Shown: positions 44,554 through 56,606, numbered from the stretch's first letter. The stretch: 64,000 bases of DNA from Ziziphus jujuba (GCF_031755915.1 NC_083389.1:3100001-3164000); one strand, 5' to 3'. The notes: generated from the sequence alone by a model not told the origin. Numbers and translations are program-made.

Positions 44554-45774
44554 CATGAAATAAGTCAATTAGGCTTTGAGAGAATAGGTCCTTCAATTTA
44601 ATGAGCCAACTGAAGTATTATAGAGAGTGTGTGGTCAAGGGCTCTACTGAAAAGTTCAATAAATAAGTCAGTCCCATTACTGGTATAAACAAGCCCTGTA
44701 AATGAGTCATATTATTATGGCTAGTCCACACAAAATATCAAATAATTCTTACCAATACCAATAAAAGTTTCCCCTAAAAAAAAAAAAAAATCCACTTTGG
44801 ATTCTGCAATGTCCTAATGAAAAAAGCTCAAATACTTTTAAGGGAACAAAGCCGATTGCCACCAATGCAACCAATTTTATTGGAACCGGACTTAAACACA
44901 CATTTTGACCCAAATCCATGCAGTTTACACATTTATTGAGTTGTGAAATGCTACAATTGAGCTTGAAACCATTCATCATGCCTCAGCGAGCAGAGACCAA
45001 TTATTTATATGATTGGAAAACCATGGATTGAAAATAGAAAAAACAAAATTGATTATTTGTGAGATTGGAAACATTAGATTGCAAAATAGATAAACAAGTG
45101 GGATTTTCCGGTTTTCTTGTCGAGGGAATGCAACGCAAAAATAAGAAGAAGACAAAATAAACAAGAAAAAATAAAAAATGAAAGGAACACAAGAACAAAA
45201 TAAAATAAAAAATGAAAGAAATACAAGAATGTTAAAATTAAGCGGCGTTAAAATATGAAAGGAGCATATTTTAAATCATCAAAATCGGTGACACACATGG
45301 GACATCTTCATTGGCTGTGTATAGATCGGTACACAATGCGCACCAAAAATTCCTCCTTCGAGACCACCCGTTATTATTATTATTATTATTCTATTTTTTT
45401 TGGGTGATACTTGGGACTACTCATGACATGCATGTTCTCACTACTCTTATAGCTTCCTATGATTTAACTCAACACCACGTGTATTTGATCCCATGCACTA
45501 TGACATCATCAAAAACCAATTGGTATAGGGTTGTTCATGAATGAATGATAAGCATAAAATGGGACAAGAACATAATCAGTAGTGCTCTAGAGTCTCGAGT
45601 GTAGACACTTACATTACATACATATGTAGCCGTAGGCCACCATAAAAATCTTTATATTTTAATTAATCTTGGTCTCATATTTATTATCTAGCTACTTTGT
45701 CCATCCCACTCTCGAAAAATTATACAAAGTAATTAAATTATTTAATCACCATCATCTATATATAAAAAAAAATG
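44282..45774. other. nuclear DNA without a gene
   Basis: Contains TAA/AAT simple repeats near 44,500 and 45,370 and no supported gene. Short frames in it have no motif. Confidence 0.5.
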
Positions 45775-45897
45775 AGCGGATCACAGTTGCAGCTCAAGTG
45801 GCCGAGTCAGCCACAACCCAATGCTGTGGTGCAGGGTTCGATCCTTGGGGGTGGGGTGCTGGGGCTAAGCCACACTAGCAAAAAAAAAAAAAAAAAA
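45775..45897 (+). mobile_element. tRNA-derived SINE
   Basis: About 105 bp followed by a poly(A) run of about 18. An A-box-like GCAGCTCAAGTGG sits near the start and a B box GGTTCGATCC about 45 bp downstream, the split RNA polymerase III promoter of tRNA genes. The G+C-rich body stands out from its AT-rich surroundings. Flanks are A-rich on both sides, so a target duplication cannot be decided. No tRNA cloverleaf forms, so it is not a tRNA gene. Confidence 0.75.
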
Positions 45898-48189
45898 AGT
45901 GAATCCTTTAGCTAAAAAAACAATATACATATATATATATATTATTTATTATAAAAAAAAATCTATTTTCATTTTGGTTCTCTAGATAAAGATGTATAGT
46001 TGTTGAACGCACGAATATAGATGAAAAGAAATTAGCTATAGAACATATATAGTACAGTACCTTATGATCGATCCTGAGTGAACAAATATTCAGTGGGTGT
46101 GGAAATTTTGTTTGAATTAATTCATTACCCAACCTGCCTAGTGGGCAAGAGTTTGTTTTATGAGTGTATACATTAATGGGTAAATATCACTATAATCTTA
46201 CATATTTTACTATTTTTTTAATATTACATTTGAATTATAAAAAATATTAGCACAACATTTTTAAGTTTCGTTTTCATTTCAATATATGATGATTTGTAAA
46301 AAAAAATTTATCCTTTCATTTGAGCATTTTTTTGTTTTTCACTTTTATAGTATTTTTCTTCCCTAGTTTCTTAGTACCCAATAAATAACAATAATAAAAG
46401 GCAAACACACATATATACACTTTTTCTAAAATTGCTAAATTTTTAAAATACTTATGCTAAAATTCTTCTCTTCAATTTATCAAAAAGAAAAAAAAAGTTA
46501 TATATAATAACTTTGATTGTCTCAAAGACAACTTCTAAAGTTAGCTTATTAACATTGAATATATAACTATTTTTTCTTAAAAAAAACAAAAAGATAATTA
46601 TGAGTTTGATCGCATTATTTTTTATTCATTAATTTGGATTTTTTTATTATTATTATATTTAAGAATGAATAAAAACATTTCATTAAATATAGGGTAAATA
46701 AGTCAAAATAATAACATTAAGAAATTAAAAAAAAAAAAGGAGTTATATTGAAATGAAAGCAGTACATGACATGAGGGGCCATATATATATATATTTTATA
46801 ATAAAAATATAATATTGAAAAAATAGTAAAATAGGGAGGACTATAAAGATATTTACCTTACAATAATACATACCTAAGATCATATATAGTAATTAATGCC
46901 CAACTACTAGTGCTTCCTAGTAGGACCTATAACTATATATCTTGCACTAGCTAGCTAGCACAAATTTTCTCAAACTGTATATTGTACATAGTTTGATAGA
47001 CAATGAAAAAACTGCACGTTTGCAAAATTTATTGATGCTTAAGAATTTAGGTGGTGTTTGGTTGTAAGAATGGATGGGAGAATAAAATAGACGGAGAAGT
47101 GGAATGGAATGCAATGGAACTGAGGATAGAATGACATAGAGGATAAAATATATTCTTTTGTTTGTTAAGATTTTGGTATCAATACTTGAATGGACATGTT
47201 GAACCAAGCCATTTAAACAAAAATACCCTAATATCGTATTATATATATAATTAAATTAATTATGGAGTGAGAAAGTGGAGATAGAAAGATGTAGAAAGTG
47301 GAGAGTGAATATGTTTTAGACAAAAATCGCAAGGTTGTTAGATTTTACAGATCTAAATATACATAATAAAATACAACGTGGGTTTGGCTCTCCAAATTTG
47401 GGGAGCCAAAAACACTTTTCATTATTTAATGATTACCAAATTTCAAGACTACTATGTTAATATATTTAATAATTTGGTTGGACCTATGAAGAAAAATTGA
47501 GAGAAATAACAAAATAATTGAGAGGGAATTCTGACAAAAAACCAAAAAAATAAGGGAAAAAACATAATAATAAATGTTTATTGAAAAAATAAAAATAAAG
47601 AATGTGATATAAAGAATGTTGTTGGAGGAGATTTTAAAGTGTAACTCTTTAAACATAAAGATGTTTTTTATTATACAAAAGATGCTCTTTATTTTTAAAG
47701 AATCCCTTGTGGATATTCTAAGGGAACAAATGTTATATATGTGGGTGATGGAAAAGCTTTGCCAATTTCCCATACTGGAAATACTACTTAAAATTGGACA
47801 AAAAAACATATTTTTAAGAAATGTTTTGGTATTTCCAAGATTGGCAAAGAATCTTCTTTCAAGATATTAGACTTTTAAAATTACAATTTCATTTTTGTAA
47901 AAGATGCGGGTAATACTAATCCAAATCAAGGATATGAATGATATAATAAGGAGAAAAAGATAAAGCTTTTCAAAACTTGACAGAAGGCTAATGATATTTC
48001 TGAAATTAAAAGGATTAAATTATATTTAAGTGCCAAACCTTAAACAAATACTAGATTTATTTTTTCTTTGAAGAAAAGTTTAAGAAAGAGCCTAGTCAGT
48101 AAATTTCCAAATAATAACCATTTAAAAAAAAAAATTTCTATTTTTTGTATCAATTTCAAATGTACCCAAAAAAAAAATCATTTTTTTAA
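45898..48189. other. AT-rich nuclear DNA, no gene seen
   Basis: No supported coding region. TA runs occur near 45,930 and 46,790. The phrase 'ggtggtgtttggttgtaagaatgg' at 47,050 is typical of ends of small non-autonomous DNA transposons, but no terminal inverted repeat pair was confirmed. Confidence 0.45.
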
Positions 48190-50101
48190 GAAAAAATTTT
48201 AAAACTTGTATTAAACATATTGCAGAAATGAAAAAAAATGATTTTTTAAAAACTAAATATTTTCAATTATTTATTTTCTCTTTTACGACAGCATAAAAAA
48301 ATATGTATAAAAGTGATTTTTTTATTTTAGTCTTTTATTATTTTTAGTATTTTCTATTTTTATTTTTTTAATATATTAACTATTATTATCTAATGGTTAC
48401 ATTTTTATCATTTTATATTAAAAATAAATAATTTTAATGTATATTTAGTACCTGTATTTTTTAAAAATAAAAATATTATACTTATATATCAATTTTATAA
48501 ACTTCCCACTCAAATATTCTTCTACTAAAATTTTCTCCATATTTTTGAATAAATTAAATGATTTATACATGTATGTACTATTTATGTTTTTTTTTTGCCA
48601 CTCCATATTTTGCCAACCATGAGAGAAAGTTGACGAAGCTTTTAGAAAAGATAAAGAAAATATAAGAGAATAAGAAATGGAAATATTTTCATTGTTACTT
48701 AAAGTCTTTGATCAATGCTCGTACAAACACCAACGGGTTCTATTTGTAGAGCTTACAAAAGATAAAATATAGTAATAGGAATAATTAATGTAGAATATGC
48801 AAAAAGAATGTCAAAATTCTCTCTCCCATAAGTAGGGATTGATCGCTTGATTCTCACTTGCACATAATCACAGAAGTTATTGCTTGATTTCTTGCCTCAG
48901 TATGACCAATATATAGATGTATATTGGATATGGGGTAAAATGCATTTTGATATTCTAAAGTTTAAGAGTGGTGTAATTTTAACTCTGAACTTTTGATTTA
49001 GGTAATTTAAACTCTGAAATTTTAAAACCATTGCAAAAATACATTAGTTATTTTTCCATTTATATTTGTGGTTTGTTGTTTGAAAATTTGTGTCCTTAAT
49101 TAAATGAAAATACCCACAATCATAATTAAAATATTTTTGAACCTAAAACTAGACCAAAATAAAAATTAAAATAAAATTATAATTTTTGGTCTAATAAAAA
49201 ACATTTTACCAAAGCAAAAATTAAAAATATTTTTTATGCCCAAAATAAAAAAAGAAAAAGAAAATTAGACCAGAGCAAGAAAAGAAAATCAGACCAAATT
49301 TTTAAAAAGAAAAATAATTAATTTTATTTTTAAAATTAGACTAAAAAAATAAAGTTTTCTCATTTTCCTCTTTTCCATCTTCTTATTCTAAAATTCTTTA
49401 TGGTACCCTTAAATTATAAAAAAAAAAAAAAAAAAAAAAGAAGATGAAAAAAAAATATATATATATTTTTTAAATTAGACTAAAAAAATAAATTTTTCTC
49501 ATTTTCCTCTTTTCCATCTTTTTATTCTAAAATTCTTTATGGTACCCTTAAATAAACATTAAAAAAAAAAAAAACAGAATATGAAAAGAAAAAGACCAAT
49601 TTTTTTTTTTTGAAATTAGACAAAAAAATAAATTTTTTTTCATTTTCCTCTCTTTCATCTTCTTATTCTAAAATTCTTTATAGTATCAAAGTGCAATCTA
49701 CCTTTAAATAAATATGAAATTTAAAAGAGGGATCAAAATTCTAGATAAATACAATTTTATTAATATTTAGGGAATTTTTATCAAGATGGAATTTATCTAT
49801 CAAGCCTTTTAGTTATATAGAAGCTTATGTTGGTGCCTATACAAAAGGGGTCCAAGCTTTATTTTTGATACACCTCAAAATTTCCACAAATATCATCGCT
49901 TCTTTCTCTCAATTTTAGTTCTTCAAGTTCATACTTTTATTTTATTTATTTTTTCATTTGATCCATTTATTTCATAGACAAGTTTCTTTTTAGTGTTTCT
50001 ATTTTGTCATTAAGATTTTATTTTTATTAAAGTCATTTTATTCTTTTGAAGCATTATAACCCATTTTAGGATTCTCTTTTGTTGTTTGCTTCTGATATAA
50101 T
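48190..50101. repeat. duplicated block, copy B, with tandem units
   Basis: Homologous to copy A (43,010-44,027), interrupted by about 800 bp at 48,510-49,320 that copy A lacks. It holds three tandem units starting near 49,336, 49,475 and 49,616 (period ~140 bp): 'ttagactaaaaaaataaa..tttctcattttcctcttttccatc'. Copy A has two. It leads without a break into the Cassandra element. Confidence 0.8.
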
Positions 50102-50822
50102 TGTAACAACTTGCCTCCATAGGCGAATCCATCACTCTCTACTAATACTGTTCCCAATTAGCCACCGCACTAGGCATAAGGTTTTTTATTCAGAGTTTCC
50201 AGGAGGTCATCATCCTTGGATTACTCTCACATAAACAAGCTTAACTTCGGAACTCTTTCGAACCCTGAAGCCAACAACCTTGAAAAGTTGATGTTTATGT
50301 TTTAAGAGTGACTATTGTTATATTTGAATCATCCTATGTTCCACACCAGATAGCCTACCAATGCCCCCCGCACCAGCATACACTGATCATCACAATCCAC
50401 CTCCCTTAGGGCCCAATGTCCTCATTGGTACACTTCCAATTTGGGTACGAGTTTTGATACCATTCATAGTCATGTTAAACATTCGATTTGAGTACAGGCT
50501 TTGATACCATTTCTTGCATCCTTTCTTCACTGAAAGACCTGTCATTCTCTGCCAATATTGTTGGCAATTTAGCCATCGTATTTGGTATGAAATTTTTTGT
50601 TCAGAGCTTCCAAAGGGGTCACCCATCCTTGAACTACTCTCGCCGAAGCATGCTTAACTTGAAGTTCTTTTGAATCTTGAAGCCAACTACTTTGAAAAGG
50701 TCTCAACATTGTGATAGTAATCATACTTACATTTGAACCATCCCCTGTTCCACACCTAAGTGATGTGGGATTAGATATCAGGTAGCTTACCAGTGCCCCA
50801 TACCCGATCACATTGGTCGTCA
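50102..50822 (-). mobile_element. Cassandra TRIM, complete
   Basis: Two LTRs with 5S rRNA-like sequence (3' LTR 50102-50394, 5' LTR 50514-50822), minus strand, around a ~120-bp non-coding core. The core has the primer site TGGTATCAAAGCC next to the 5' LTR (50497-50509 reversed) and the polypurine tract AAGGGAGGTGGAT next to the 3' LTR (50395-50408 reversed). There is no coding capacity, which is normal: these elements rely on others for reverse transcription. ATAAT occurs at 50097-50101 and again at 50822-50826, a likely target duplication if one end base is shared. The two LTRs differ considerably, so the insertion is old. Confidence 0.85.
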
Positions 50823-51145
50823 TAATTGCCTAATTATTTTATTATTCATTTTATTTTTCTTCAGTTTAGTATTTAATTTGAAGGTGGCATGCCTTGTACA
50901 TCACAGAGATTGCTTAATATTATCAATGTCAAGACCCAACCAAGAAACCTTTTAGGACTCCCAAGTGGCCGTATCTAGGGAATGTTCTACTAGAGATTCA
51001 ATGGCACATGCTGGCAGAATCCCCGCTACGATATGGACATTCGAAAAAATACAACCTTGCTATTTAAAACACACTTCAATTTAAATATACCAACTCCACA
51101 ACTTCCACAAATACAATTCAACAATTTCCAACACTTTAGATATCA
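50420..51145. repeat. long inverted repeat, left arm
   Basis: Reverse complement of 51,665-52,400 at high similarity. It covers the Cassandra core, its 5' LTR and about 320 bp of flank ('ttgaaggtggcatgcc', 'tcttggttgggtcttgacattgataat' reversed). The loop between arms is about 520 bp and contains a TAA microsatellite. Confidence 0.88.
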
Positions 51146-51664
51146 CATCACACACACACCCTAAGTTCATACTATCATATGAACATTTGTAAAAAGTAAT
51201 TAGATTAATCCAAATAGAAATATTGAACAATGGAATTTGGAAAAAAAGAGAAGAAAAAAAGGGTAGAATACTTTGCAAGGCACAGGAATGCAAGACGCGT
51301 TACAGAAGGGATAAGAAACAACCAACTATCAACCAAAACCTAGGAGGACAGAATTTGAAACAAGAAAAATGTGAGATGATAAACATCCTAGTGAATGGTG
51401 AATAACATTAATAGTAATAATAATAATAATAATAGAAAGAGATTACTTGTAAAGAGATGTGAAGGAGACATTCCAAATAATAATAATAATAATAATCCAT
51501 ATATATATATAATAAATTAAAATTCAACCTTTGAAATTTATTTTTCATGGAAAAACTCACACAAACATTTGATTTGAATTCCCCATTATAAAACTATCTT
51601 CACAAAACCCAAAATACAATTTTCCATATGAAATCGATGTGTAAAGGGATAAAATTAATTTTAT

Positions 51665-52400
51665 AAAAATTCTTCATAAAAACCAAATTGTGGAATTGTA
51701 TTTGTGGAAGTTATGGAGTTGTATATTTATATTGAAGTGTTTTTTAAATAGCAAGGTTGTATTTTTGGGAATGTTCGTATTGTAGCGGGGGTTCTGCCAG
51801 CATGTTCTATTGAATCTCTAGTAGAACTTTCCCTAGATATGGCCACTTGGGAGCTCCAAAAGGTTTCTTGGTTGGGTCTTGACATTGATAATATTAAGCA
51901 ATCTCTGTGATGTACAGCACATGCCACCTTCAAATTAAACACTAAACTGAAGGAAAATAAAATGAATAATAAAATAATCAGGCAATTGTGTGACGACCAA
52001 TGTGATCGGGTATGGGGCACTGGTAGACTACCTGGTATCTAATCCCACATCACCTAGGTGTGGAATAGGGGATGGTTCAAATGTAAGTATGATCACTTTC
52101 ACAATATTGAGACCTTTTTAAAACGGTTGGCTTCAAGATTCAAAAAAACTCTGAAGTTAAGCATGCTCAGGCGAGAGTAGTTCAAGGATAAATGACCTCT
52201 TGGGAAGCTCTAAACAAAAAATTTCATACCAAATATGATGGCTAAATTGCCAACAATATTGGCAGAGAGTGATAGGTCCATTAGTGAAGGCGGGGTGCTA
52301 CAAATGGTATCAAAGCTGTACCCAAACCGAAAGTTTACCAACGAGTATGAATGGTATCAAAACTTGTACCCAAATCGGAAGTGTACCAATGAGGAAGTAG
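51665..52400. repeat. long inverted repeat, right arm
   Basis: Partner of the arm at 50,420-51,145. A transcript across both would fold into a hairpin with roughly 730 bp of stem. The arm ends at the junction with plastid 23S sequence. Confidence 0.88.
51989..52395 (+). mobile_element. Cassandra TRIM, 5' LTR and core only
   Basis: 5' LTR from TGTGACGACCAATG (51989) to GGTGCTACA (52302), 314 bp, then AA and the primer site TGGTATCAAAGCT at 52305-52317. The 5S-like control region (GAAGTTAAGCATG, GGCGAGAGTAG) is well kept at about 52,155-52,185. The core stops at about 52,395, where plastid rRNA begins; the 3' LTR is absent. Confidence 0.83.
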
Positions 52401-52448
52401 TAACCCCACCCCAAGATGAGTGCTCTCCTATTCTGACTTCCCTAGAGC
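52396..52448 (+). rRNA. rrn23: plastid 23S rRNA, last ~50 nt (second copy)
   Basis: From 'gtagtaaccccaccccaagatgagtgctctcc' to 'gacttccctagag', the 3' end of plastid 23S. Its left border coincides with the broken Cassandra core, with overlapping bases (aag) at the join. The 23S-4.5S spacer follows. Confidence 0.85.
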
Positions 52449-52527
52449 TTCTGGTAGCACAGCCAAGATAGCGATGGGTTTTCTACCCCTACGGGGGTGG
52501 AGCAATAGAAGTTTTGAGAATTCAAGA

Positions 52528-52579
52528 GAAGGTCACAGCGAGACTTGCCGTTTATCCTAATAGATCGGTAGACTTGAAC
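52528..52579 (+). pseudogene. rrn4.5: plastid 4.5S rRNA with internal deletion
   Basis: Starts GAAGGTCACAGCGAGACTTGCC and ends CGGTAGACTTGAAC, but is 52 nt long instead of 103. The middle, from 'attacgatagg' to 'ggcatc', is gone. The breakpoints share the three bases ATC, so a microhomology deletion explains it. Confidence 0.88.
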
Positions 52580-52835
52580 CTTGTTCCTACATGGCGTGAT
52601 CAATTCGATCAGGTACCCGCCATCTATTTTCATTGTTCAACTCTTTGACAACATAAAAAAACCACTGTTCAACTCTTTGACAACATGAAAAAACCAAAAG
52701 CTCTACACTCGCTCTTTATCTATCCAAGGGATGGAAAGGTAGAGGCCTTTGGTGTCCCCTCCAGTCAAGAATTGGGGCCTCACAATCACTAGCCAATATG
52801 CTTTTCTCTCATGCCTTTCTTTGTTCATGGTTCGA

Positions 52836-52956
52836 TATTCTGGTGTCTTAGGTGTAGAGGAACCACACCAATCCATCCTGAACTTGGTGGTTAAACTCTA
52901 CTGCTGTGACGATACTGTAGGGGAGGTTCTGCGGAAAAACAGCTCAACACCAGGAT
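52836..52956 (+). rRNA. rrn5: plastid 5S rRNA copy (second)
   Basis: 121 nt, TATTCTGGTGTCTTAGGTG to ACACCAGGAT. It is closer to the plastid gene than the copy at 18314 in several positions ('gatactgtagggg', 'ctgctgtgac'), so the two came from different insertions or decayed independently. trnR-ACG is missing after it. The plastid spacer fades at about 53,150. Confidence 0.88.
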
Positions 52957-53159
52957 GATAAAAAGCTTAACACCTCTCATTCTTATTACTTTATTTTTTC
53001 AATATGAAAAAAAAAAATGAAAAATGAAATGGTCATCTTATTCAAAACCCCAATTATGAAATCCCTTCTCTCCCACTTCACACCTCGGAACTGTTCTTAT
53101 ATAGAGAGAGGCACTTTCACATCTTCTTAACCCCAAACGACTAGGGAGGGCAAATGAAA

Positions 53160-54451
53160 GTTATGATCCATGAATATTGACATGTGTATTCCATAAAAAA
53201 CAATATTTTTATCTTAATTAATTGTTTATGCTCATGGGCTTTTATTTCTTTTGAAAAGGGTCAATTAATAAAAAAGTTAAGATATACAAAACTGAAATAG
53301 AATTTTCTAGCTTTAATTATTCTGAATCTTTCTCAACTACCTCAAATATTTCAAATCAAGAGGTTAGAGTTGGTCAAATGATATGACCACGTTACTAGTG
53401 AAAAAGAAATACATTTTTTTATTAAATTATTAAGGCAAATTTTATGAAGATACAAAAGATTGAAATTTATTTATTTTTTACTATTACGTATTACAATAAA
53501 TTATTTATATATATAGAGCAAGGATAAAATATTTCACCAAAAACAGTTTTTTATTGTGATATGAAGCATAAATAACCCTAATTTAACTTATAAAATGAAA
53601 GTTATTTGTTTTGCTTTTAGTTGGATTATTCAGAATCAGTAATGAATTTGAACCGATTGATTGTCTTCTATTCCAATAAAAGACATTTGTCGAAAAGGTT
53701 ATGATAAAGAAACTATGACTCCAACACGTGACTTTATATAAAATTTAAAAAAGAAATTCCTAAAATAGCTTTTATAAAACCATCTATCCTTTATCTTTTC
53801 ACAGATTAACTACTAGTTTCATTCTAATTTTTAAAATTTAATTAGATTTACTCATTTATCAAGCTTAACCAATTGAATAAAATGAATAATTAATAGAAAC
53901 AAATTACTAAAGTTTCTTTTTTTTTTTAATAAAGATAGGGGTTGGGTTATTAAACATTTTGATGTATTTTATTCCATGTATAAAATTTTTGATGACAAAA
54001 AAAAAAAATTAATAAATAACTAGATAGAGATAGAAAGGCACAGGTTTTTTTCTATGTATTTGTTTTTTTTCTCATATCAACTCCAATCAATTCTAGTTCT
54101 ATTTCATAGTAGATTCTATAGATATAGAAGATATCAATTTCAACGAAGATATAAAAGTACCAATAAAATAAATTCAAATCTTTCTTCTATATGTTGTATC
54201 AAATTGTATGGAATAGAAAAAAAAAAACAAATAAAAAAATTTTGTATTTAGTTTTTAAAAACCACCATATTGTTTATGTTGCTAGTAATATTTTATACGA
54301 TTTTTCTAGATCCATATTTTTATAAAGGAAGTACAATCTAGAAAATAAATAGATCGACAATTATAATTAATGGTAAAGAGCAACTGGTTTTGAACAATAG
54401 ATGTCTTTGACATCTAACCCTGGTAATGAATAACCTATTAGAATTTTTTAA
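53160..54451. other. AT-rich spacer upstream of rpl32
   Basis: No gene. It leads directly into rpl32 and looks like the long plastid ndhF-rpl32 spacer, though this part evolves too fast to confirm by eye. A junction with the 5S region lies near 53,155, because trnR, trnN and ndhF are all skipped. Confidence 0.5.
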
Positions 54452-54616
54452 TGGCAATTCCAAAAAAGTGCACCTCTATATCAAAAAAACGCATTCGGAA
54501 AAATATTTGGAAAAGGAAGGGATATTCAGTAGCATTGAAATCTTTTTCATTAGCAAAATCTCTTTCTACGAGGAATTAAAAAAGTTTTTTTTATGCAACA
54601 ACTAAATAATCCAAAA
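54452..54616 (+). pseudogene. rpl32: plastid ribosomal protein L32
   Basis: [20 protein letters not shown].. from the ATG at 54452, the N-terminal signature of the small (~55 residue) 50S protein L32. The frame stops after SLSTRN (TAA at 54569), where the plastid gene continues with a SKSFF-type block still visible downstream. A short indel or substitution has closed it. Confidence 0.9.
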
Positions 54617-55492
54617 TTGGGAAAAATCTGAATTGATTTGACTAGAAAAGTAATCTAGTTTTAGTTTTTTTTTTTTTAGTTTGATTTTTATTTTATATTT
54701 TATAAGTTATAAAAGTAAAAAAAAATTGATAATTTATCAAAGTGAAAACAATTAAAGTAATAAAAGGAATAATTTATATTCTTTAATGGTTTGATCCGAT
54801 CAATAGAAATATTAAATTAATTGAAGTTGTTTTGCTCTTATAGTCGAATAAGAATTTTGTGTTAACTGAAATTTGAAAATCTAAAAACGGTATTTTTTTT
54901 TTTTTGTTTGAAAAAATAGTAAAAGCAAGCACAAGATTTCACCTTTCCTTTAAGTATGTTTTATAATTTTTAAGGTGGGGATTCTTATTTTCCCCACCGA
55001 TTTGATAATTCAATAATAACAAAGATTTGTCTTTTCTATTTATATTATTTTTATAATATATATTCATATTCTAATATATTTAGAGTACTATAGCACACAG
55101 AAGGCCGTTTTTTATAGCACCACTGAACCAATTGCCACTCATTGGCTCCATATCTCCTTCCCTTTTTCTCGGTCCCCTTGGAAAGTGATATATATTCCCC
55201 CCTTAAACTCTGTATTATAGGTATCCAGCTGACGAGTTTACCCTAGCTCTTGTGCTCCAGGAAAACCCCAGTGTTAAGTTAAATAAAACTTACACCCTAA
55301 TACTAAATATAATGATATACTGAGAAAAATAACGATTCTTGTTGAAAATGATACATTTAAATCCTTAATTTTGAAATTTTCAAAAAGTTTTTTTTAATCA
55401 TCAATTTTAATGTTTCCTAAAATATAGTGCATTGAATTGTTTCCTTTAATCTCGACAATTGAATAAAAATAGGTTATTATGATCTCGAGCAA
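54617..55492. other. plastid rpl32-trnL spacer
   Basis: AT-rich and non-coding, between two genes that are neighbours in plastid DNA. 'tggctccatatctccttccctttttctcggtcccc' near 55,140 is a more G+C-rich island typical of this spacer. No gene seen. Confidence 0.6.
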
Positions 55493-55572
55493 GCCGCTAT
55501 GATGAAATGAGTAGACACGCTGCTCTTAGGAAGCAGTGCTAGAGCATCTTGGTTCGAGTTCAAGTGGCAGCA
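55493..55572 (+). tRNA. trnL-UAG: plastid-derived tRNA-Leu(UAG)
   Basis: 80 nt with long variable arm, GCCGCTATGATGAAATGAG to GTGGCAGCA. The anticodon is TAG in GCTCTTAGGAAGC. Acceptor pairing is weakened (GCCGCTA against TGGCAGC) and the usual T-stem GTTCGAGTCCGAG reads GTTCGAGTTCAAG. Context (rpl32 before, ccsA after) is canonical. Confidence 0.87.
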
Positions 55573-55665
55573 TGGCATCTTCTAAAAGAGTAAGTCCTAT
55601 AATGAAATCAATTCTTGATTTCCATTCCTATAATTGAGGTACCCCATTTTTAATTTTTAAAATTT

Positions 55666-56606
55666 ATGATATTTCAACTTGAGAGCATATATTAACTCAT
55701 ATATCCTTTTCGATCGTTTCAATTGTGATTGCAATTCATTTATTAACCTTATTAGTCGATGAAATTGTAGGCCTATATGATTCATCAAAAAAGGGCATGA
55801 TGGGTACTTTTTTCTATATAACAGGATTATTAGTTACCCGGTGGATTTATTTGGGACATTTACCATTAAGTAACTTATATGAATCATTAATCTTTCTTTC
55901 ATGGAGTTTTTTCATTATTCATCAGGTTCCTTATTTTAAAAAACAAAAAAATTGTGTTACTTTGAATGCAATAACCGCCCCAAGTGCTATTTTTAACCAA
56001 GGCTTTGCTACTTCGGGTCTTTTAACTGAAATGCATCAATCCACAATATTAGTCTTGGCTCTTCAATCCCATTCGTTAATGATGTACAGCTGTAAGATGG
56101 TATTAGGCTATGTAGCTCTTTTATGCGGATCGTTATTATTAGTAGCTCTTTTAGTCATTACATTTTGAAAACTAATAAGGATTTTTAGCAAAATCAACAA
56201 TTTCGTAAATGATCCACTTTCTTTTGATGAGATTCAATACGTCAACGAAAGAAACGATGTTTTACAAACCACTTCATTTCTTTCTTCTCGGAATTATTAC
56301 AGATCTTTGGAGCTATCGTATTATTGGCCTCGGGTTTATCTTTTTAACCATAGGTATCCTTTCAGGAGCGGTGTGGGCTAATGAAGCATGAGGATCATAT
56401 TGGAATTAGGATCCTAAAGAGACTTGGGCATTTATTACTTGGACCATATTTGCGATTTACTTACATACTTGAACAAATTTTAAAAGTGTAAATTCCACAA
56501 TTATGGCATCAATGGGATTTCCTATGATTTGGATATGCTATTTTGGAGTTAATTATTAGGAATATGGTTGCATAGTTATGGTTCATTTACATCAATATCG
56601 AATTGA
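55666..56606 (+). pseudogene. ccsA: cytochrome c heme attachment protein CcsA
   Basis: ATG at 55666 (MIF..) with an early frame loss. The open block 55725-56168 shows [20 protein letters not shown] and [20 protein letters not shown], and a second block 56209-56391 has [25 protein letters not shown]. After that come the heme-handling WD region (written 'tattggaattaggatcctaaagagacttgg', with the WNWD codon TGG changed to TAG) and a TGA stop at 56604-56606. Length is 941 bp against about 960. CcsA is a thylakoid membrane protein for heme ligation to c-type cytochromes. Confidence 0.92.

Noticed and set aside
47040..47240. Small DNA transposon (MITE) starting 'ggtggtgtttggttg'
   Set aside because: The motif is suggestive, but no matching terminal inverted repeat or target duplication could be found by eye.
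47385..47415. Palindrome 'ttggctctcc aaattt ggggagccaa' as a terminator or transposon end
   Set aside because: An isolated short inverted repeat in nuclear AT-rich DNA with no gene or element next to it; no second copy or target duplication seen.
49336..49760. Tandem units read as a CRISPR-like array or satellite
   Set aside because: Only three units of unequal, poly(A)-rich sequence and a eukaryotic context; a small local tandem duplication is enough.
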